Assembly: GCA_039714535.1 (NCBI GenBank)
Contig: JBDLJC010000002.1
Span: 62,001 to 126,000, forward strand
Length of the DNA stretch: 64,000 nt
Direction of reading: 5' to 3'
Origin: JAGXFP01 sp039714535
GTDB taxonomy: Bacteria; Desulfobacterota; Desulfobulbia; Desulfobulbales; JAGXFP01
Of this stretch, positions 7,884-16,657 are shown one piece after another. A program made the translations under genes and the position numbers. Positions within the stretch are counted from its first letter, which is position 1, and each line of letters opens with the position of its first letter. The notes below the pieces were generated by a model. It worked only from the letters and a program-made list of their open reading frames with translations, was not told the origin of the DNA and did not search any database.

Positions 7884-9299
7884 GTGAAAGCAACGGCATA
7901 CAACTACGACATCGTGAGAAGTTATATCAACTGGAGCATTCTCTGGGGGCTGGTCGCCGTCCTGGTCGGGGTGATCGTCTCCCTGCAGATGGTCGAGCCC
8001 GGGCTTAATTTCCCGCCCTACCTGACCTTCGGCCGCTTGCGGCCGATCCACACCAACGCGGGCATCTATGGCTGGGGGGTTGGCGTTATCTTTGCCACTT
8101 TCCTCTACATCGTTCAGCGGCTCTGCAAGACTCCGCTCTGGAGTCCCGGGCTGGCCAGATTCCAGCTCTGGTTCTTTAATTCCACCATCATTGCCTCGGC
8201 CGTGACCCTGCTGCTCGGCTACACCACCAGCAAGGAATACCATGAGATGGAGTGGCCGATCGATGTGATGGTAGTCATCCTCTGGGTGGCCTTTGGCATC
8301 AACGTCATCATGACCATCGTCAAGCGCAGAGAGGAACACATGTACATCTCCCTCTGGTACATGATGGCGGCGATCGTTGGTATCGCGATCCTCTACCTGG
8401 TCAATGCCGCGGCGGTGCCGGTGTCGCTGTTCAAGTCGTATTCGGCCTACGCCGGCACCAACGATGCCAACGTTCACTGGTGGTTCGGCCATAACGCCGT
8501 GGCGATGGCGCTGACCGCACCTCCTCTGGCGATGTTCTACTACTTCCTGCCGAAGTCGACCGGCGTGCCGATCTACAGCCACCGGTTGTCGATCATCGCC
8601 TTCTGGAGCTTGATATTCATGTACCTCTGGACCGGCGCCCACCACCTGCTCTGGACCCCGGTGCCGGACTGGATCCAGACCCTGGCCATGGCCTTCTCGG
8701 TCATGCTGATTGCCCCATCATGGGGGTCGGTCTTTAACGGCTACCTGTCCATGAACGGCCAGTGGCACCAGATGCGCGAAAATTACCTGGTCAAATTTCT
8801 GATCATCGGCATTACCTTTTACGGCCTGCAGACCCTGCAGGGGCCGATGCAGGCGATTCGGACTTTTTCAGCCTTCATCCATTATACCGACTGGATTCCA
8901 GCCCATATCCACATGGGCACCATGGGCTGGGTGTCGATGATCAGCTTTGCCAGTATCTACTATCTGATTCCGCGGGTCTACGGCAAAAAGCTCTTCTCCG
9001 TTCCACTGGCCAATCTGCAATTCTGGCTGATCCTGACCGGCCAGCTCCTGTGGTCGATTTCGCTCTGGGTTGCCGGGGTGCTGCAGGCCGGGATGTGGAC
9101 TGCGATGAACCCGGATGGCAGTCTGACTTATACGTTCATGGAGACCATGGTTGAGATGTACCCCTACTGGTGGATCCGGGCCATTGGTGGTCTGATCTAC
9201 CTAGCCGGCATCATCGTCTTCATCTATAACCTGGTCATGACGGTGCGCAATGGAGAATCTGCTGCCACCAATGTCGCAACTGCTGAAGGGAGGGCCTGA
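7884..9299 (+). CDS. ccoN: Cytochrome cbb3 oxidase subunit I (CcoN)
   Basis: Catalytic haem-copper subunit of the high-affinity terminal oxidase, an integral membrane protein of about 12 helices that reduces O2 to water. The 471-aa product has the conserved low-spin haem His in LRPIHTNAGIYGWG and the active-site HWWFGHNAVAM region. It also has the YSHR tyrosine typical of cbb3 enzymes, the LWTGAHHLLW Cu-B histidines and the C-terminal HIHMGTMGW haem ligands. It starts with GTG at 7884 behind GGGGAGG (7872-7878). It is followed by ccoO after 2 bp. Confidence 0.95.
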   Translation: MKATAYNYDIVRSYINWSILWGLVAVLVGVIVSLQMVEPGLNFPPYLTFGRLRPIHTNAGIYGWGVGVIFATFLYIVQRLCKTPLWSPGLARFQLWFFNSTIIASAVTLLLGYTTSKEYHEMEWPIDVMVVILWVAFGINVIMTIVKRREEHMYISLWYMMAAIVGIAILYLVNAAAVPVSLFKSYSAYAGTNDANVHWWFGHNAVAMALTAPPLAMFYYFLPKSTGVPIYSHRLSIIAFWSLIFMYLWTGAHHLLWTPVPDWIQTLAMAFSVMLIAPSWGSVFNGYLSMNGQWHQMRENYLVKFLIIGITFYGLQTLQGPMQAIRTFSAFIHYTDWIPAHIHMGTMGWVSMISFASIYYLIPRVYGKKLFSVPLANLQFWLILTGQLLWSISLWVAGVLQAGMWTAMNPDGSLTYTFMETMVEMYPYWWIRAIGGLIYLAGIIVFIYNLVMTVRNGESAATNVATAEGRA

Positions 9300-9301
9300 T
9301 C

Positions 9302-10180
9302 ATGTGGGAAAAGAATCCGATTCTGCTTCTGATTTTGGCCACCGTCGCCATTCTTGTTGGGACAATAATAACCATGGTCCTGCCGTTTGCCTGGGTCAAC
9401 ACCGAGGGTGACCGGATTGAATCGGTCACCCCGTACACGGCCTTGCAGCAGGAAGGGCGTGATGTCTACATCCGGGAGGGGTGCAACAATTGCCATACCC
9501 AGACAGTGCGACCGTTGGTGGCCGAGGTCTTGCGCTACGGCGATTACTCGAAGAGCGGGGAGTTTGTCTACGACCGGCCATTCCTCTGGGGTTCGAAGCG
9601 GACCGGTCCCGACCTGGCACGGCTCGGCGGCAAATATCCCGACGCGTGGCACTATAAGCACATGGAATCACCGCGGACGATGGTTCCGAAAACCAATATG
9701 CCCGCCTACGGCTGGCTGGCGAGTAACGAGCTCGACCCGCAGATGATCAAACGCAAGATGGAGGTGCTTGGTTTTCCTTACAGCAATGCCGAGATCAAGG
9801 GGCTGGCCGGCAAGAATGAGATGGATGCCATCGTCGCCTACCTGCAGAAACTCGGCAGCGACATCCCCTGGCGCGAAGCGACAGCGACCACCATCGTCGG
9901 CGAACTGAAGAACCCGTATTCTGGTGTTTCCCATGCCGAGATGGAACCGTGGGAAGATTTGTACGAGAAGAACTGCGCCGCCTGTCACGGTGAGCACATG
10001 GAGGGCATAATCGGTCCAGAGCTGGTTGGGGAGGGTTTCGAAGAGGGTGAACTGTTCGAGATAATTTTTAACGGGATTCCCGATGGCGGCATGCCTTCCT
10101 TCTCCAGCCTCGGTGCAGACAAGGTCTGGAAATTGGTCAACTTTCTCAAGTATTACAACAAAGGGGAGGACCATCAGTAA
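9302..10180 (+). CDS. ccoO: Cytochrome cbb3 oxidase subunit II with an extra C-terminal cytochrome c domain (CcoO-CcoP fusion)
   Basis: 292 aa: N-terminal membrane anchor (about residues 7-28), then a CcoO monohaem domain with CNNCH near residue 61 and the conserved GPDLARLGGKYPD segment. A second cytochrome c domain has CAACH near residue 224 and an axial Met in the GGMPSF motif. Ordinary CcoO is about 200 aa with one haem, so the last ~80 residues are CcoP-like and have been attached here. The separate CcoP-like gene downstream keeps only the membrane part. This subunit passes electrons from periplasmic donors to CcoN. Confidence 0.9.
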   Translation: MWEKNPILLLILATVAILVGTIITMVLPFAWVNTEGDRIESVTPYTALQQEGRDVYIREGCNNCHTQTVRPLVAEVLRYGDYSKSGEFVYDRPFLWGSKRTGPDLARLGGKYPDAWHYKHMESPRTMVPKTNMPAYGWLASNELDPQMIKRKMEVLGFPYSNAEIKGLAGKNEMDAIVAYLQKLGSDIPWREATATTIVGELKNPYSGVSHAEMEPWEDLYEKNCAACHGEHMEGIIGPELVGEGFEEGELFEIIFNGIPDGGMPSFSSLGADKVWKLVNFLKYYNKGEDHQ

Positions 10181-10321
10181 ATGGACTTGGCATCGATTCT
10201 TTACCTTGGCGTCACCTTCGGGTTTTTTGTGATCTTTGTCCTGATCGTCATTCGTACTTACAGCAAGAAGCGCAAGAAGCAGGGCGAGATTGCCAAGTAC
10301 CGGATGCTTGATGATGATTAG
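10181..10321 (+). CDS. 46-aa single-pass membrane peptide (CcoQ position, CcoS-like tail)
   Basis: The ATG directly follows the ccoO stop, with AGGGGAGGA-like purines upstream (about 10161-10170). One hydrophobic helix spans residues 4-25, followed by a basic KKRKK stretch and an acidic tail, YRMLDDD. By position (between ccoO and ccoP) it should be CcoQ, the small stabilising subunit. The tail is almost the same as that of the CcoS-like peptide at 15339-15515 (KYRMLEDD), so the two may be related. It is too short for most gene finders. Confidence 0.75.
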   Translation: MDLASILYLGVTFGFFVIFVLIVIRTYSKKRKKQGEIAKYRMLDDD

Positions 10322-10442
10322 GGCCGCAGCGTTAAATTGCTGCCACAAAAAAAGATAATGTTCATTATATCCGCATCTTACACGCTACTGTTAAGGTGTT
10401 TATCCCCGCCGACGGGGGTTAATCCATTTGGAGATTATACAG
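10322..10442. other. Spacer with a C/G-rich hairpin between the CcoQ-like and CcoP-like genes
   Basis: CCCCG-CCGA-CGGGG forms a short stable hairpin at about 10405-10417, 15 bp before the GGAG of the next gene. It has no T-run. It might tune the amount of the CcoP stub relative to upstream subunits; that is speculation. Confidence 0.25.
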
Positions 10443-10676
10443 ATGATAACTCAAGATAATATTGACAATGGTCAAAACGAACCCTTTGACGGGATCAAGG
10501 AAAGTCACAAAAAACCTCCGGCATATTTTAATATCCTCTTCTATGGCTTGATTTTCTGGGGCATCATCTTCAGCGGCTACTACCTGTTTAGTGGCTGGAG
10601 CTCACACGATGAGTTCCAGGAGAAAATGAGCGCCCATCAGGAACAGGTCTCAGAGGGTAAGCAGAGTGGCAAATAA
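10443..10676 (+). CDS. CcoP membrane-anchor protein lacking cytochrome c domains
   Basis: 77 aa. The segment PFDGIKE...PPAYF is the conserved start of cbb3 subunit III (CcoP), and one transmembrane helix follows at about residues 28-48. The two haem-binding domains that normally follow are absent: the protein ends after a short charged tail with no CxxCH. Start ATG 10443 has GGAG at 10430-10433; a TTG 15 bp upstream is in frame but less likely. Together with the haem-containing extension on CcoO it appears to be a split and rearranged CcoP. Confidence 0.8.
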   Translation: MITQDNIDNGQNEPFDGIKESHKKPPAYFNILFYGLIFWGIIFSGYYLFSGWSSHDEFQEKMSAHQEQVSEGKQSGK

Positions 10677-10829
10677 TGAGATACGGGGTATCATAAGTTA
10701 GAAGACAGAATTCAGTAGCCAGAAGAAAATATTATGTAAATCTTCAGGCGGTTGATTGCCATTCTGAATTCCGGAGTCTCGCTTGCTCGCTTACCTGGAT
10801 CCTTACTCCTGAATACATAAAAGATGGTA

Positions 10830-10859
10830 CCGGGCGGGATCATTCTCGCCCGGTTTTTT
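10830..10859 (+). terminator. Rho-independent terminator after the cbb3 structural genes
   Basis: Stem CCGGGCG (10830-10836) pairs with CGCCCGG (10847-10853), followed by TTTTTT (10854-10859). It separates the structural genes from ccoG. Confidence 0.85.
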
Positions 10860-10911
10860 GCAGCCCCTCGCGGCAGATACGCAAACGAAGTGCGACTTCG
10901 AGCCGCGATGT

Positions 10912-12168
10912 ATGCGCTCGCTGTATATTTTCATGAAAAACAAAACACCTTTCATAGGTCCGCGGCGGCGTCTCTTTCAATGGGCTTGCACCCTCCTGCT
11001 CCTGCTCCTTCCTTGGCTGGAGGTTGACGGCAAAAGTCTGTTGCGCATTGATATCCCCGGGCTCAACCTCTATCTGTTCGGCCAGGTCCTGCGGATCCAG
11101 GAACTTTACCTGGTGCTGCTGGCCAGCCTGATTTTCGTTCTCGGCTTCCTTCTTGTCACGGTTGTCTTGGGCCGGATCTGGTGCGGCTGGCTCTGCCCCC
11201 AGACGACCCTGGCGGATGTGGCCGAATGGGCGGCCCGGAGCCTCGGTCTCACAGTAAAGCACAACAGTCTGCACGGTCCAACCTGGCGAAAGATTCTGTT
11301 GCAGGGGGGCTACCTGTTCCTTGCTTTCCTGGTAGCGGCCAACCTGCTTTGGTATTTTATCCAGCCCGGTCAATTCTTTGCTCGGCTCGTTACCTTGGAT
11401 CTGCATAGTGTCGCCTGGATCACCTTCGTGGTGACCGGACTCCTGATCTACCTTGACCTGGCCCTGGTGCGGCGCTTGATGTGCCGCGAATTCTGTCCCT
11501 ACGGACGGGTCCAGACTGCCCTGGTCGATAAGGCAACGCTAAGCCTGCACCTTCCCGCTACCGAACTGGAGCGCTGTATTGAGTGCAGATCCTGCGTCCG
11601 GGCCTGTCCGATGGAGATCGACATCCGGCATGGCTACCAGGTTGAGTGCATCAACTGCGGGCGCTGCCTCGATGCTTGCCGGAAGATAATGGCCAAGCGC
11701 AGCGAGCCGGGACTTATTCGCTACACCTTCGGCCTGCATGGGGAGGGAGTGAGAGGACTGCTTAATCCGCGGGTGCTGCTGTCTGCCGTAGCGATTATCG
11801 CTCTGCTGGTGACACTCGCTGTTGCCCTGCTCGACAGACCGGGCGCAACCTTAAAGGTTGCCGTCTCGCACACAGCCGCATCACGCCAACTCACCGCCGA
11901 CCGGATCGGGACCTTTTTCAACGGCTGGGTCAACAATCGCAGCCAGGAGGCTGCGCTGTATACCCTTTTGGCCCGAAATAAAGAGTCCGGCGTAGCGCTT
12001 CCCCTCAAGGGGCAGGTCCGGGCCGAACTGGCAGCCGGGGAGAACCGGCGTTTCGATTTTGTCCTGGTGACACCGACCGACGAATCGCTCACTGTCGAAT
12101 TCGTGCTGACCGGCGAAGAAGGCCTGGAATTGGCAAGCGCTGAAGTATATATTGGAAAAACTAAATAA
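10912..12168 (+). CDS. ccoG: Cbb3 oxidase maturation protein CcoG (FixG/RdxA family)
   Basis: Membrane-bound polyferredoxin needed for copper delivery to the cbb3 active site, thought to reduce Cu(II). Several helices are visible in the first 200 residues, with the WCGWLCPQT and CREFCPYGRVQ motifs. Two 4Fe-4S motifs follow (CIECRSCVRACP and CINCGRCLDAC). A C-terminal helix precedes a periplasmic FixG-type beta domain. The start is uncertain: TTG 10858 lies inside the terminator, and ATG 10912 and ATG 10933 both fit, neither with a good ribosome site. The product is 418 aa from 10912. Confidence 0.9.
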   Translation: MRSLYIFMKNKTPFIGPRRRLFQWACTLLLLLLPWLEVDGKSLLRIDIPGLNLYLFGQVLRIQELYLVLLASLIFVLGFLLVTVVLGRIWCGWLCPQTTLADVAEWAARSLGLTVKHNSLHGPTWRKILLQGGYLFLAFLVAANLLWYFIQPGQFFARLVTLDLHSVAWITFVVTGLLIYLDLALVRRLMCREFCPYGRVQTALVDKATLSLHLPATELERCIECRSCVRACPMEIDIRHGYQVECINCGRCLDACRKIMAKRSEPGLIRYTFGLHGEGVRGLLNPRVLLSAVAIIALLVTLAVALLDRPGATLKVAVSHTAASRQLTADRIGTFFNGWVNNRSQEAALYTLLARNKESGVALPLKGQVRAELAAGENRRFDFVLVTPTDESLTVEFVLTGEEGLELASAEVYIGKTK

Positions 12169-12178
12169 AAGAGAAGCC

Positions 12179-12637
12179 ATGACTGATACCAAGAAAAAGA
12201 ATATCTATCCCCCCATGATTATGCTGCTGATTGGCAGCTTTCTGGTCTTTTCATTATGGTCCGCCATGCAGGCCGCCGGGCTGGGCAGCAAGGTTAGCGA
12301 TGCTGCCTATTACAGCAAAGGCCTGAGATACAATACCACCCAGGTAGAAAGGCGGGCCGCAGAGGTTCTCGGTTGGCACCTTGAAACCCAGCTTAACGGC
12401 CGCGACCTCGAATTCCGTCTCACCGACCGAGAAGGCGGTGCGGTCGAGCGGTTGGTCGGCACGCTCTACCTGGCAATTCCCGGCCTGGCAGAGAACATCC
12501 ATCTACCCTTGCAGGAGGTCGCCTCGGGCAATTACCGAGTCAAGCTTGGTGACAACATCAAGGGCACTATCCAGGCCCGCCTCGAACTGGAGCGGCAAGG
12601 CGCCCGGCTCAATCGTCAGCTGTTGCTCAATCTCTGA
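12179..12637 (+). CDS. ccoH: FixH-family protein
   Basis: 152 aa with a single N-terminal membrane helix (about residues 11-32) followed by a periplasmic beta-rich domain. The SDAAYYSKGLRYN segment is characteristic of FixH/CcoH, which assists cbb3 assembly together with CcoG and CcoI. ATG at 12179 follows AGAGAAG, 10 bp after the ccoG stop. The gene order ccoG-ccoH-ccoI-ccoS is the classical accessory operon. Confidence 0.85.
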   Translation: MTDTKKKNIYPPMIMLLIGSFLVFSLWSAMQAAGLGSKVSDAAYYSKGLRYNTTQVERRAAEVLGWHLETQLNGRDLEFRLTDREGGAVERLVGTLYLAIPGLAENIHLPLQEVASGNYRVKLGDNIKGTIQARLELERQGARLNRQLLLNL

Positions 12638-12886
12638 TGAAGTAACAAAAAAGATGAACGCCGAACATCTAACGTCCAACGTTGAACATCGAATTAAGGA
12701 GGTCGCCTCACTCCTTCTTGTTGGTAAAGTTATCACATTCAAATTTCGCTGTTGAATGTTCTAAGTTCACTTGGTTACACGCCGCAATCTCCCGTTTTCA
12801 CGGTTTTTTACTGCAAAATGCCATTAACTGTTACTTAGAATATGCACGCAATAAACTAACGAAAACCTCGAACGGCACCATAAATT
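12638..12886. repeat. Spacer containing a GAACATC/AACGTTGAACATCGAA type repeat
   Basis: At about 12657-12690 the sequence alternates GAACATCTAACGTCCAACGTTGAACATCGAA, a run of short related units (AACRTC/GAACATC). Segments of this kind recur between genes in many environmental genomes. The remaining spacer is AT-rich and holds no supported gene. Confidence 0.4.
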
Positions 12887-15346
12887 ATGAACCTTCCCGA
12901 AACATGCATCCACTGCAACCTGCCGATTCCTTCCTCTGGTCGAGTGGTCGACCGAAGTGGTGACGAAGAGCTGCATTTTTGCTGCCAGGGCTGCTGCGGC
13001 GCTTATCTCATAATTACCGGGGCCGGGCTTGATTCATTCTATAAAAAAAGGACCTGGGAGACCCCGGGCATCCCGGAAAGCGCTTTTGCCACGATCTATA
13101 ATGATGAATACCTGGCCGCATTTACGACTGACCTGGATGATGGTCGCGAAATTTCGTTTATCATTTCCGGTATTCGTTGTGCCGCCTGTATCTGGCTCAT
13201 CGAATCAATTTTGGGCAAAAGAACCGGGATTGAGGAAGCCACAGTCAATTACGGCACCCATCGCGGCCGCGTTCGTTTTGATCCGGCCCAAACCTCTCCC
13301 AGCCTCATTTTTAAAGCGATCAGCCGACTGGGTTATGGGCCCAAGCCTTTTACCCAGGATGAAGCGCGCCTGATCCAGGAACAGGAAAGCAGATCCCTGC
13401 TCATCCGTTTTGGGACGGCGGCATTCCTGTCCATGCAGCTCATGGCTTATTCCATCGCCCTGTATGGCGGCTATTTCAGCGGTATGGACCAGGAAACCAG
13501 GCAGCTCATGCAATATTTTGCTGCCGTGGTTGCCACGCCGGTGGTGTTTTTCTCCGGGGCCCCCTTTCTCCATGGGGCCTGGCGAAGTATTGTCAACAGA
13601 GCCCCCAATATGGACCTGCTCATTGCCCTGGGAGTGCTGGCCGCCTATGTCTACAGCCTTGGCGCCTTGGTGCTCGGCAGGGAGGTGTTCTTCGAAACAT
13701 CGGCCATGATCATCACCCTTATCCTGCTTGGCCGGATCTTTGAAAATAACGCCCGGAAGAAAGCGCACAGCGGAATTGACAAACTGTTGCGCCTCGCCCC
13801 TGATACAGCCCGGCTGATCAGTGGAGATGAGACGATCGTGGTTACCAGCAGCCAACTGCAGGTTGGCGATACCATCCTGGTCGGACCAGGTGACCGGCTC
13901 CCTGTCGATGGGCTGTTGCTGGACCAGGAAACCGAGGTGGACGAGTCCGTACTCACCGGCGAGGCAGAGCCGGTTCTAAAACAGGTGGACGATATCCTGC
14001 TTTCCGGTTCATTGAACGTGGCCACTGCCGTCAGGGTCCAGGTCACGCAACCGGCCGGCAGCTCCTTCATGGCCCGCATCACCAGGATGATCGAGGAGGC
14101 GCAAAGCAGGAAAGCGCCGGTCCAGGGGCTGGCCGACCGGGTGGCCGGCAAGTTTATACCAGCTGTTATCCTAATGGCCCTGGCCACAGCCGGGTACTGG
14201 AGCCTCCATAGCGACAATCTGGTTATTCCTCTGCTGCACGGCATCTCCGTCCTGGTGGTTGCCTGTCCCTGTGCCCTCGGCCTGGCCACCCCGACAGCTA
14301 TCCTTGTGGCAACCGGGGTTGCGGCCAGCCATGGCATCCTGTTTCGGGGTGGTGACACCCTTGAAGCCGCGGCCCGGTTGACCGTGGTCGGTTTCGACAA
14401 AACCGGTACTCTGACCGAGCCATTTCCCCAGGTGGTAGCCCTTGCCGCTGTTGACGGCGACAACCAGGCCCTCCTGGCCATCGCGGCCAGGGCCGAAACG
14501 GGTTCCAGTCATCCCCTGGCCAGGGGCATACTTGCCAAAGCCCAGCAGGAAGGCATTAGAACAGCCGAGGGTGGGGGCACCATCATTGCCGGCAAAGGGG
14601 TTAGGCTTGAGACAAATGAGACCTCTATTCTGGTCGGAAGTCGGATCTTTATGGGAGAAAACAACATAACCCTGCCGAAGGCTGCCAAGGCAACAGCTTT
14701 TACAGAGGTATTTATCGCTGAGGATGGCCGGTATCGGGGCTGCATCTATCTTGACAGCCAGCTCAGAGCCGGAGCCATTGCCGCAGTCCGGAAGATCTCC
14801 CGGCTGGGCCTCAAGACCTTTCTCCTGACCGGAGACCATCTCCTCTCAGCAGAAAAGGTCGCGGCTCTTGCCACCATTGATCAGTATTATGGTGATATGA
14901 CTCCGGCCGACAAAACGACCTGGGTGCAAAATCTCCGGGAGCAGCAGGAGGTTGTCCTGATGGTCGGCGACGGTGTCAATGACGGTCCGGCCCTGTCCGC
15001 TGCCTCGGTCGGCTGTGCCATGGGCGGCGGTACTGATATTGCCTTGGAAACCTCTGACCTGGTCCTGATGCACAACGACCTTATGCTGCTGCCGGAAGCA
15101 ATCCGCCTGGCCCGCCAGACTCTCAAGATTATCCGGCAGAATCTTTTCTGGGCATTTTCCTATAACCTGGTGGCGATTCCCCTGGCCGCATCAGGTCATC
15201 TCGCGCCGGTTTATGCGGCCGCGGCAATGGCCGCGAGCTCGGTATGCGTGGTGGCCAATTCGCTGCGCTTAAAATCTTTTCGACCCGGGAAAGCGGAACT
15301 TAATAATGAGACAAACACTGCTAAATTGAGTGAAATGCATGTTTAA
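12887..15346 (+). CDS. ccoI: Copper-translocating P1B-type ATPase (CcoI/FixI)
   Basis: Exports or delivers Cu for cbb3 assembly. In order, the 819-aa product has: an N-terminal Cys-rich domain (CIHCNLPIP and FCCQGCCGAY); a heavy-metal-associated domain with GIRCAACIWL (near residue 98); eight membrane helices with the CPC metal site (ACPCALGLATP); an actuator TGEAEP; the phosphorylation site DKTGTLT; and the hinge GDGVNDGPAL. The N-terminal Cys domain is typical of the FixI subgroup. Position between ccoH and ccoS agrees. Confidence 0.95.
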   Translation: MNLPETCIHCNLPIPSSGRVVDRSGDEELHFCCQGCCGAYLIITGAGLDSFYKKRTWETPGIPESAFATIYNDEYLAAFTTDLDDGREISFIISGIRCAACIWLIESILGKRTGIEEATVNYGTHRGRVRFDPAQTSPSLIFKAISRLGYGPKPFTQDEARLIQEQESRSLLIRFGTAAFLSMQLMAYSIALYGGYFSGMDQETRQLMQYFAAVVATPVVFFSGAPFLHGAWRSIVNRAPNMDLLIALGVLAAYVYSLGALVLGREVFFETSAMIITLILLGRIFENNARKKAHSGIDKLLRLAPDTARLISGDETIVVTSSQLQVGDTILVGPGDRLPVDGLLLDQETEVDESVLTGEAEPVLKQVDDILLSGSLNVATAVRVQVTQPAGSSFMARITRMIEEAQSRKAPVQGLADRVAGKFIPAVILMALATAGYWSLHSDNLVIPLLHGISVLVVACPCALGLATPTAILVATGVAASHGILFRGGDTLEAAARLTVVGFDKTGTLTEPFPQVVALAAVDGDNQALLAIAARAETGSSHPLARGILAKAQQEGIRTAEGGGTIIAGKGVRLETNETSILVGSRIFMGENNITLPKAAKATAFTEVFIAEDGRYRGCIYLDSQLRAGAIAAVRKISRLGLKTFLLTGDHLLSAEKVAALATIDQYYGDMTPADKTTWVQNLREQQEVVLMVGDGVNDGPALSAASVGCAMGGGTDIALETSDLVLMHNDLMLLPEAIRLARQTLKIIRQNLFWAFSYNLVAIPLAASGHLAPVYAAAAMAASSVCVVANSLRLKSFRPGKAELNNETNTAKLSEMHV

Positions 15347-15515
15347 ATCCATCTTGATCCTCATGCTCCTCTCGCTATTTATGGGGATCGCGGCCTGGCT
15401 GATCTTTATCTGGGCCGTTAAAAAAGGTGAATTCGACGATCTGGAAGGCCCGAAATACCGGATGCTTGAAGATGATCCGGAACCACCTGCGACCGAGAAA
15501 GAAGATGATCATTGA
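15339..15515 (+). CDS. ccoS: Cbb3 oxidase assembly protein CcoS
   Basis: 58 aa with one N-terminal helix (about residues 4-27) followed by the signature FDDLEGP...RML-DD that defines CcoS. CcoS is needed for cofactor insertion into CcoN. ATG 15339 overlaps the end of ccoI; a GTG at 15330 is an alternative. Its stop lies inside the start region of the next gene, so the four accessory genes form one translationally linked series. Confidence 0.9.
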   Translation: MFKSILILMLLSLFMGIAAWLIFIWAVKKGEFDDLEGPKYRMLEDDPEPPATEKEDDH

Positions 15516-16212
15516 ACCCCTTTACAGTATGGCCTTCATTACCGGCTTTCTGGGTTCCGGCCACTGTCTCGGCATGTGCGGCGGCATAGTTACCGCCCTG
15601 TCCCTTTCCGGTAGCGGCCAAAGGGGCGGTTCCCTGTTTCACCTGCTCTATAACAGCGGCCGCTTGCTCACCTACGGCCTGGTCGGCCTGTTGGTCGGCT
15701 GGCTCGGCTCCCTGATGGCATATACCACGGCCTTCGAGGGGGTTACTCTGTGGCTGCTGGTCTCTTCGGATCTATTCATTATCGTGATCGGTCTGGGCAC
15801 AGCCGGGGCCTTCCGCCGCCTCAATATCATGCAGCTTGAATTCAGGGGACCACTGAAAACTCTGACCGCGGCCGTGAGTCGCCTGCGATTACTCCCGCAT
15901 GGTTTTGCCGCCTTGCCCCTGGGCCTGATTTTTGGTCTCCTGCCCTGCGGCTTTCTTTACGCCATGGCTATCACCGCCGCCCAGACGGCCTCTCCCGTAA
16001 AAGCCTCCCTGGTGATGATCTTTTTCGGACTCGGCACTGCTCCGGCCCTTTTTATCTTCGGCTCAGCGGCCCAATGGCTCAGCAGCCGCGCCCGCGGCTG
16101 GATGCTGAGGGGGGCGGGGATAATGGTGGTTCTGATGGGCTTGATCAACCTGGCCCGCCACCTCCAGATTATCGGTCTCATCCCCGGCGGCTCTTCCGGC
16201 TGTTTCTGCTGA
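15505..16212 (+). CDS. TauE/SafE-like (UreH-domain) membrane protein of the cbb3 locus
   Basis: 235 aa with about six membrane helices and the conserved GSGHCLGMCGG motif near the N-terminus, plus GLLPCGFLYAMA in the second half. These Cys motifs are typical of the sulfite-exporter-like family that accompanies ccoGHIS and is thought to move copper or assist maturation. ATG 15505 overlaps the end of ccoS by 11 bp and has AGAAAGAAG upstream. It ends GCFC. Confidence 0.85.
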   Translation: MIIEPLYSMAFITGFLGSGHCLGMCGGIVTALSLSGSGQRGGSLFHLLYNSGRLLTYGLVGLLVGWLGSLMAYTTAFEGVTLWLLVSSDLFIIVIGLGTAGAFRRLNIMQLEFRGPLKTLTAAVSRLRLLPHGFAALPLGLIFGLLPCGFLYAMAITAAQTASPVKASLVMIFFGLGTAPALFIFGSAAQWLSSRARGWMLRGAGIMVVLMGLINLARHLQIIGLIPGGSSGCFC

Positions 16213-16592
16213 ACTAAGGGGTAGGCAAATCTATATACACAACAGCTGGTACATGATTTGGGGGCAAATAGGTTAAACTTAGGGGTTTTCTGTTCTGACG
16301 GTAATTGCCGATCAAGTACTAATTGTGATGAGATCTGGGCAGGGGGATGAAACCGATTAATAAGGGATCTGGTCGTCTTTCTACCGACTTGCCGCATTTC
16401 AGCAGAGGTCTGATAGCTTTTATTCTTTTTGATGACCATTTCCTTGAAGCCAACTGTGAACAACTCATCGGCCTCCTCTACAAAATCGACAACGATATCT
16501 TTCAGTTCTCCGGCCAGGTCCTTCATGTCATCGATTACTGACGGGATGAAACCAGGCTGTTTTAGGTTGTCCCATAGATCTGCCAATCCCAT
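15957..16592 (-). CDS. Putative small helical protein, C-terminal half doubtful
   Basis: The start is well supported: on the minus strand an AGGAGG-type site (complement of TCCTCC near 16602) stands 8 bp before ATG 16592. The first ~75 residues (MGLADLWDNLKQ..., an acidic amphipathic helix, then MVIKKNKSY) look like a real small protein. Beyond about position 16330 the frame runs through a repeat-like TGGGGGCAAATAGG segment and then antisense into the TauE-like gene, which is unlikely to be native. I read it as a small gene whose 3' end was replaced. No family is recognised. Confidence 0.4.
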   Translation of the reverse strand: MGLADLWDNLKQPGFIPSVIDDMKDLAGELKDIVVDFVEEADELFTVGFKEMVIKKNKSYQTSAEMRQVGRKTTRSLINRFHPPAQISSQLVLDRQLPSEQKTPKFNLFAPKSCTSCCVYRFAYPLVQQKQPEEPPGMRPIIWRWRARLIKPIRTTIIPAPLSIQPRARLLSHWAAEPKIKRAGAVPSPKKIITREAFTGEAVWAAVIAMA

Positions 16593-16622
16593 AACTTTTC
16601 CTCCTGTAAGTTAAAAAATGGA

Positions 16623-16657
16623 AATGGCATGCAAGCCTGGAAGCTGTACATGCCATT
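16623..16657. repeat. 9-bp inverted repeat at the left edge of the defence island
   Basis: AATGGCATG (16623-16631) and CATGCCATT (16649-16657) are perfect inverted repeats with a 17-nt loop. They lie between the divergent minus-strand gene (start 16592) and the exonuclease-SIR2-HerA operon, so they could be an operator serving either direction. Confidence 0.35.
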
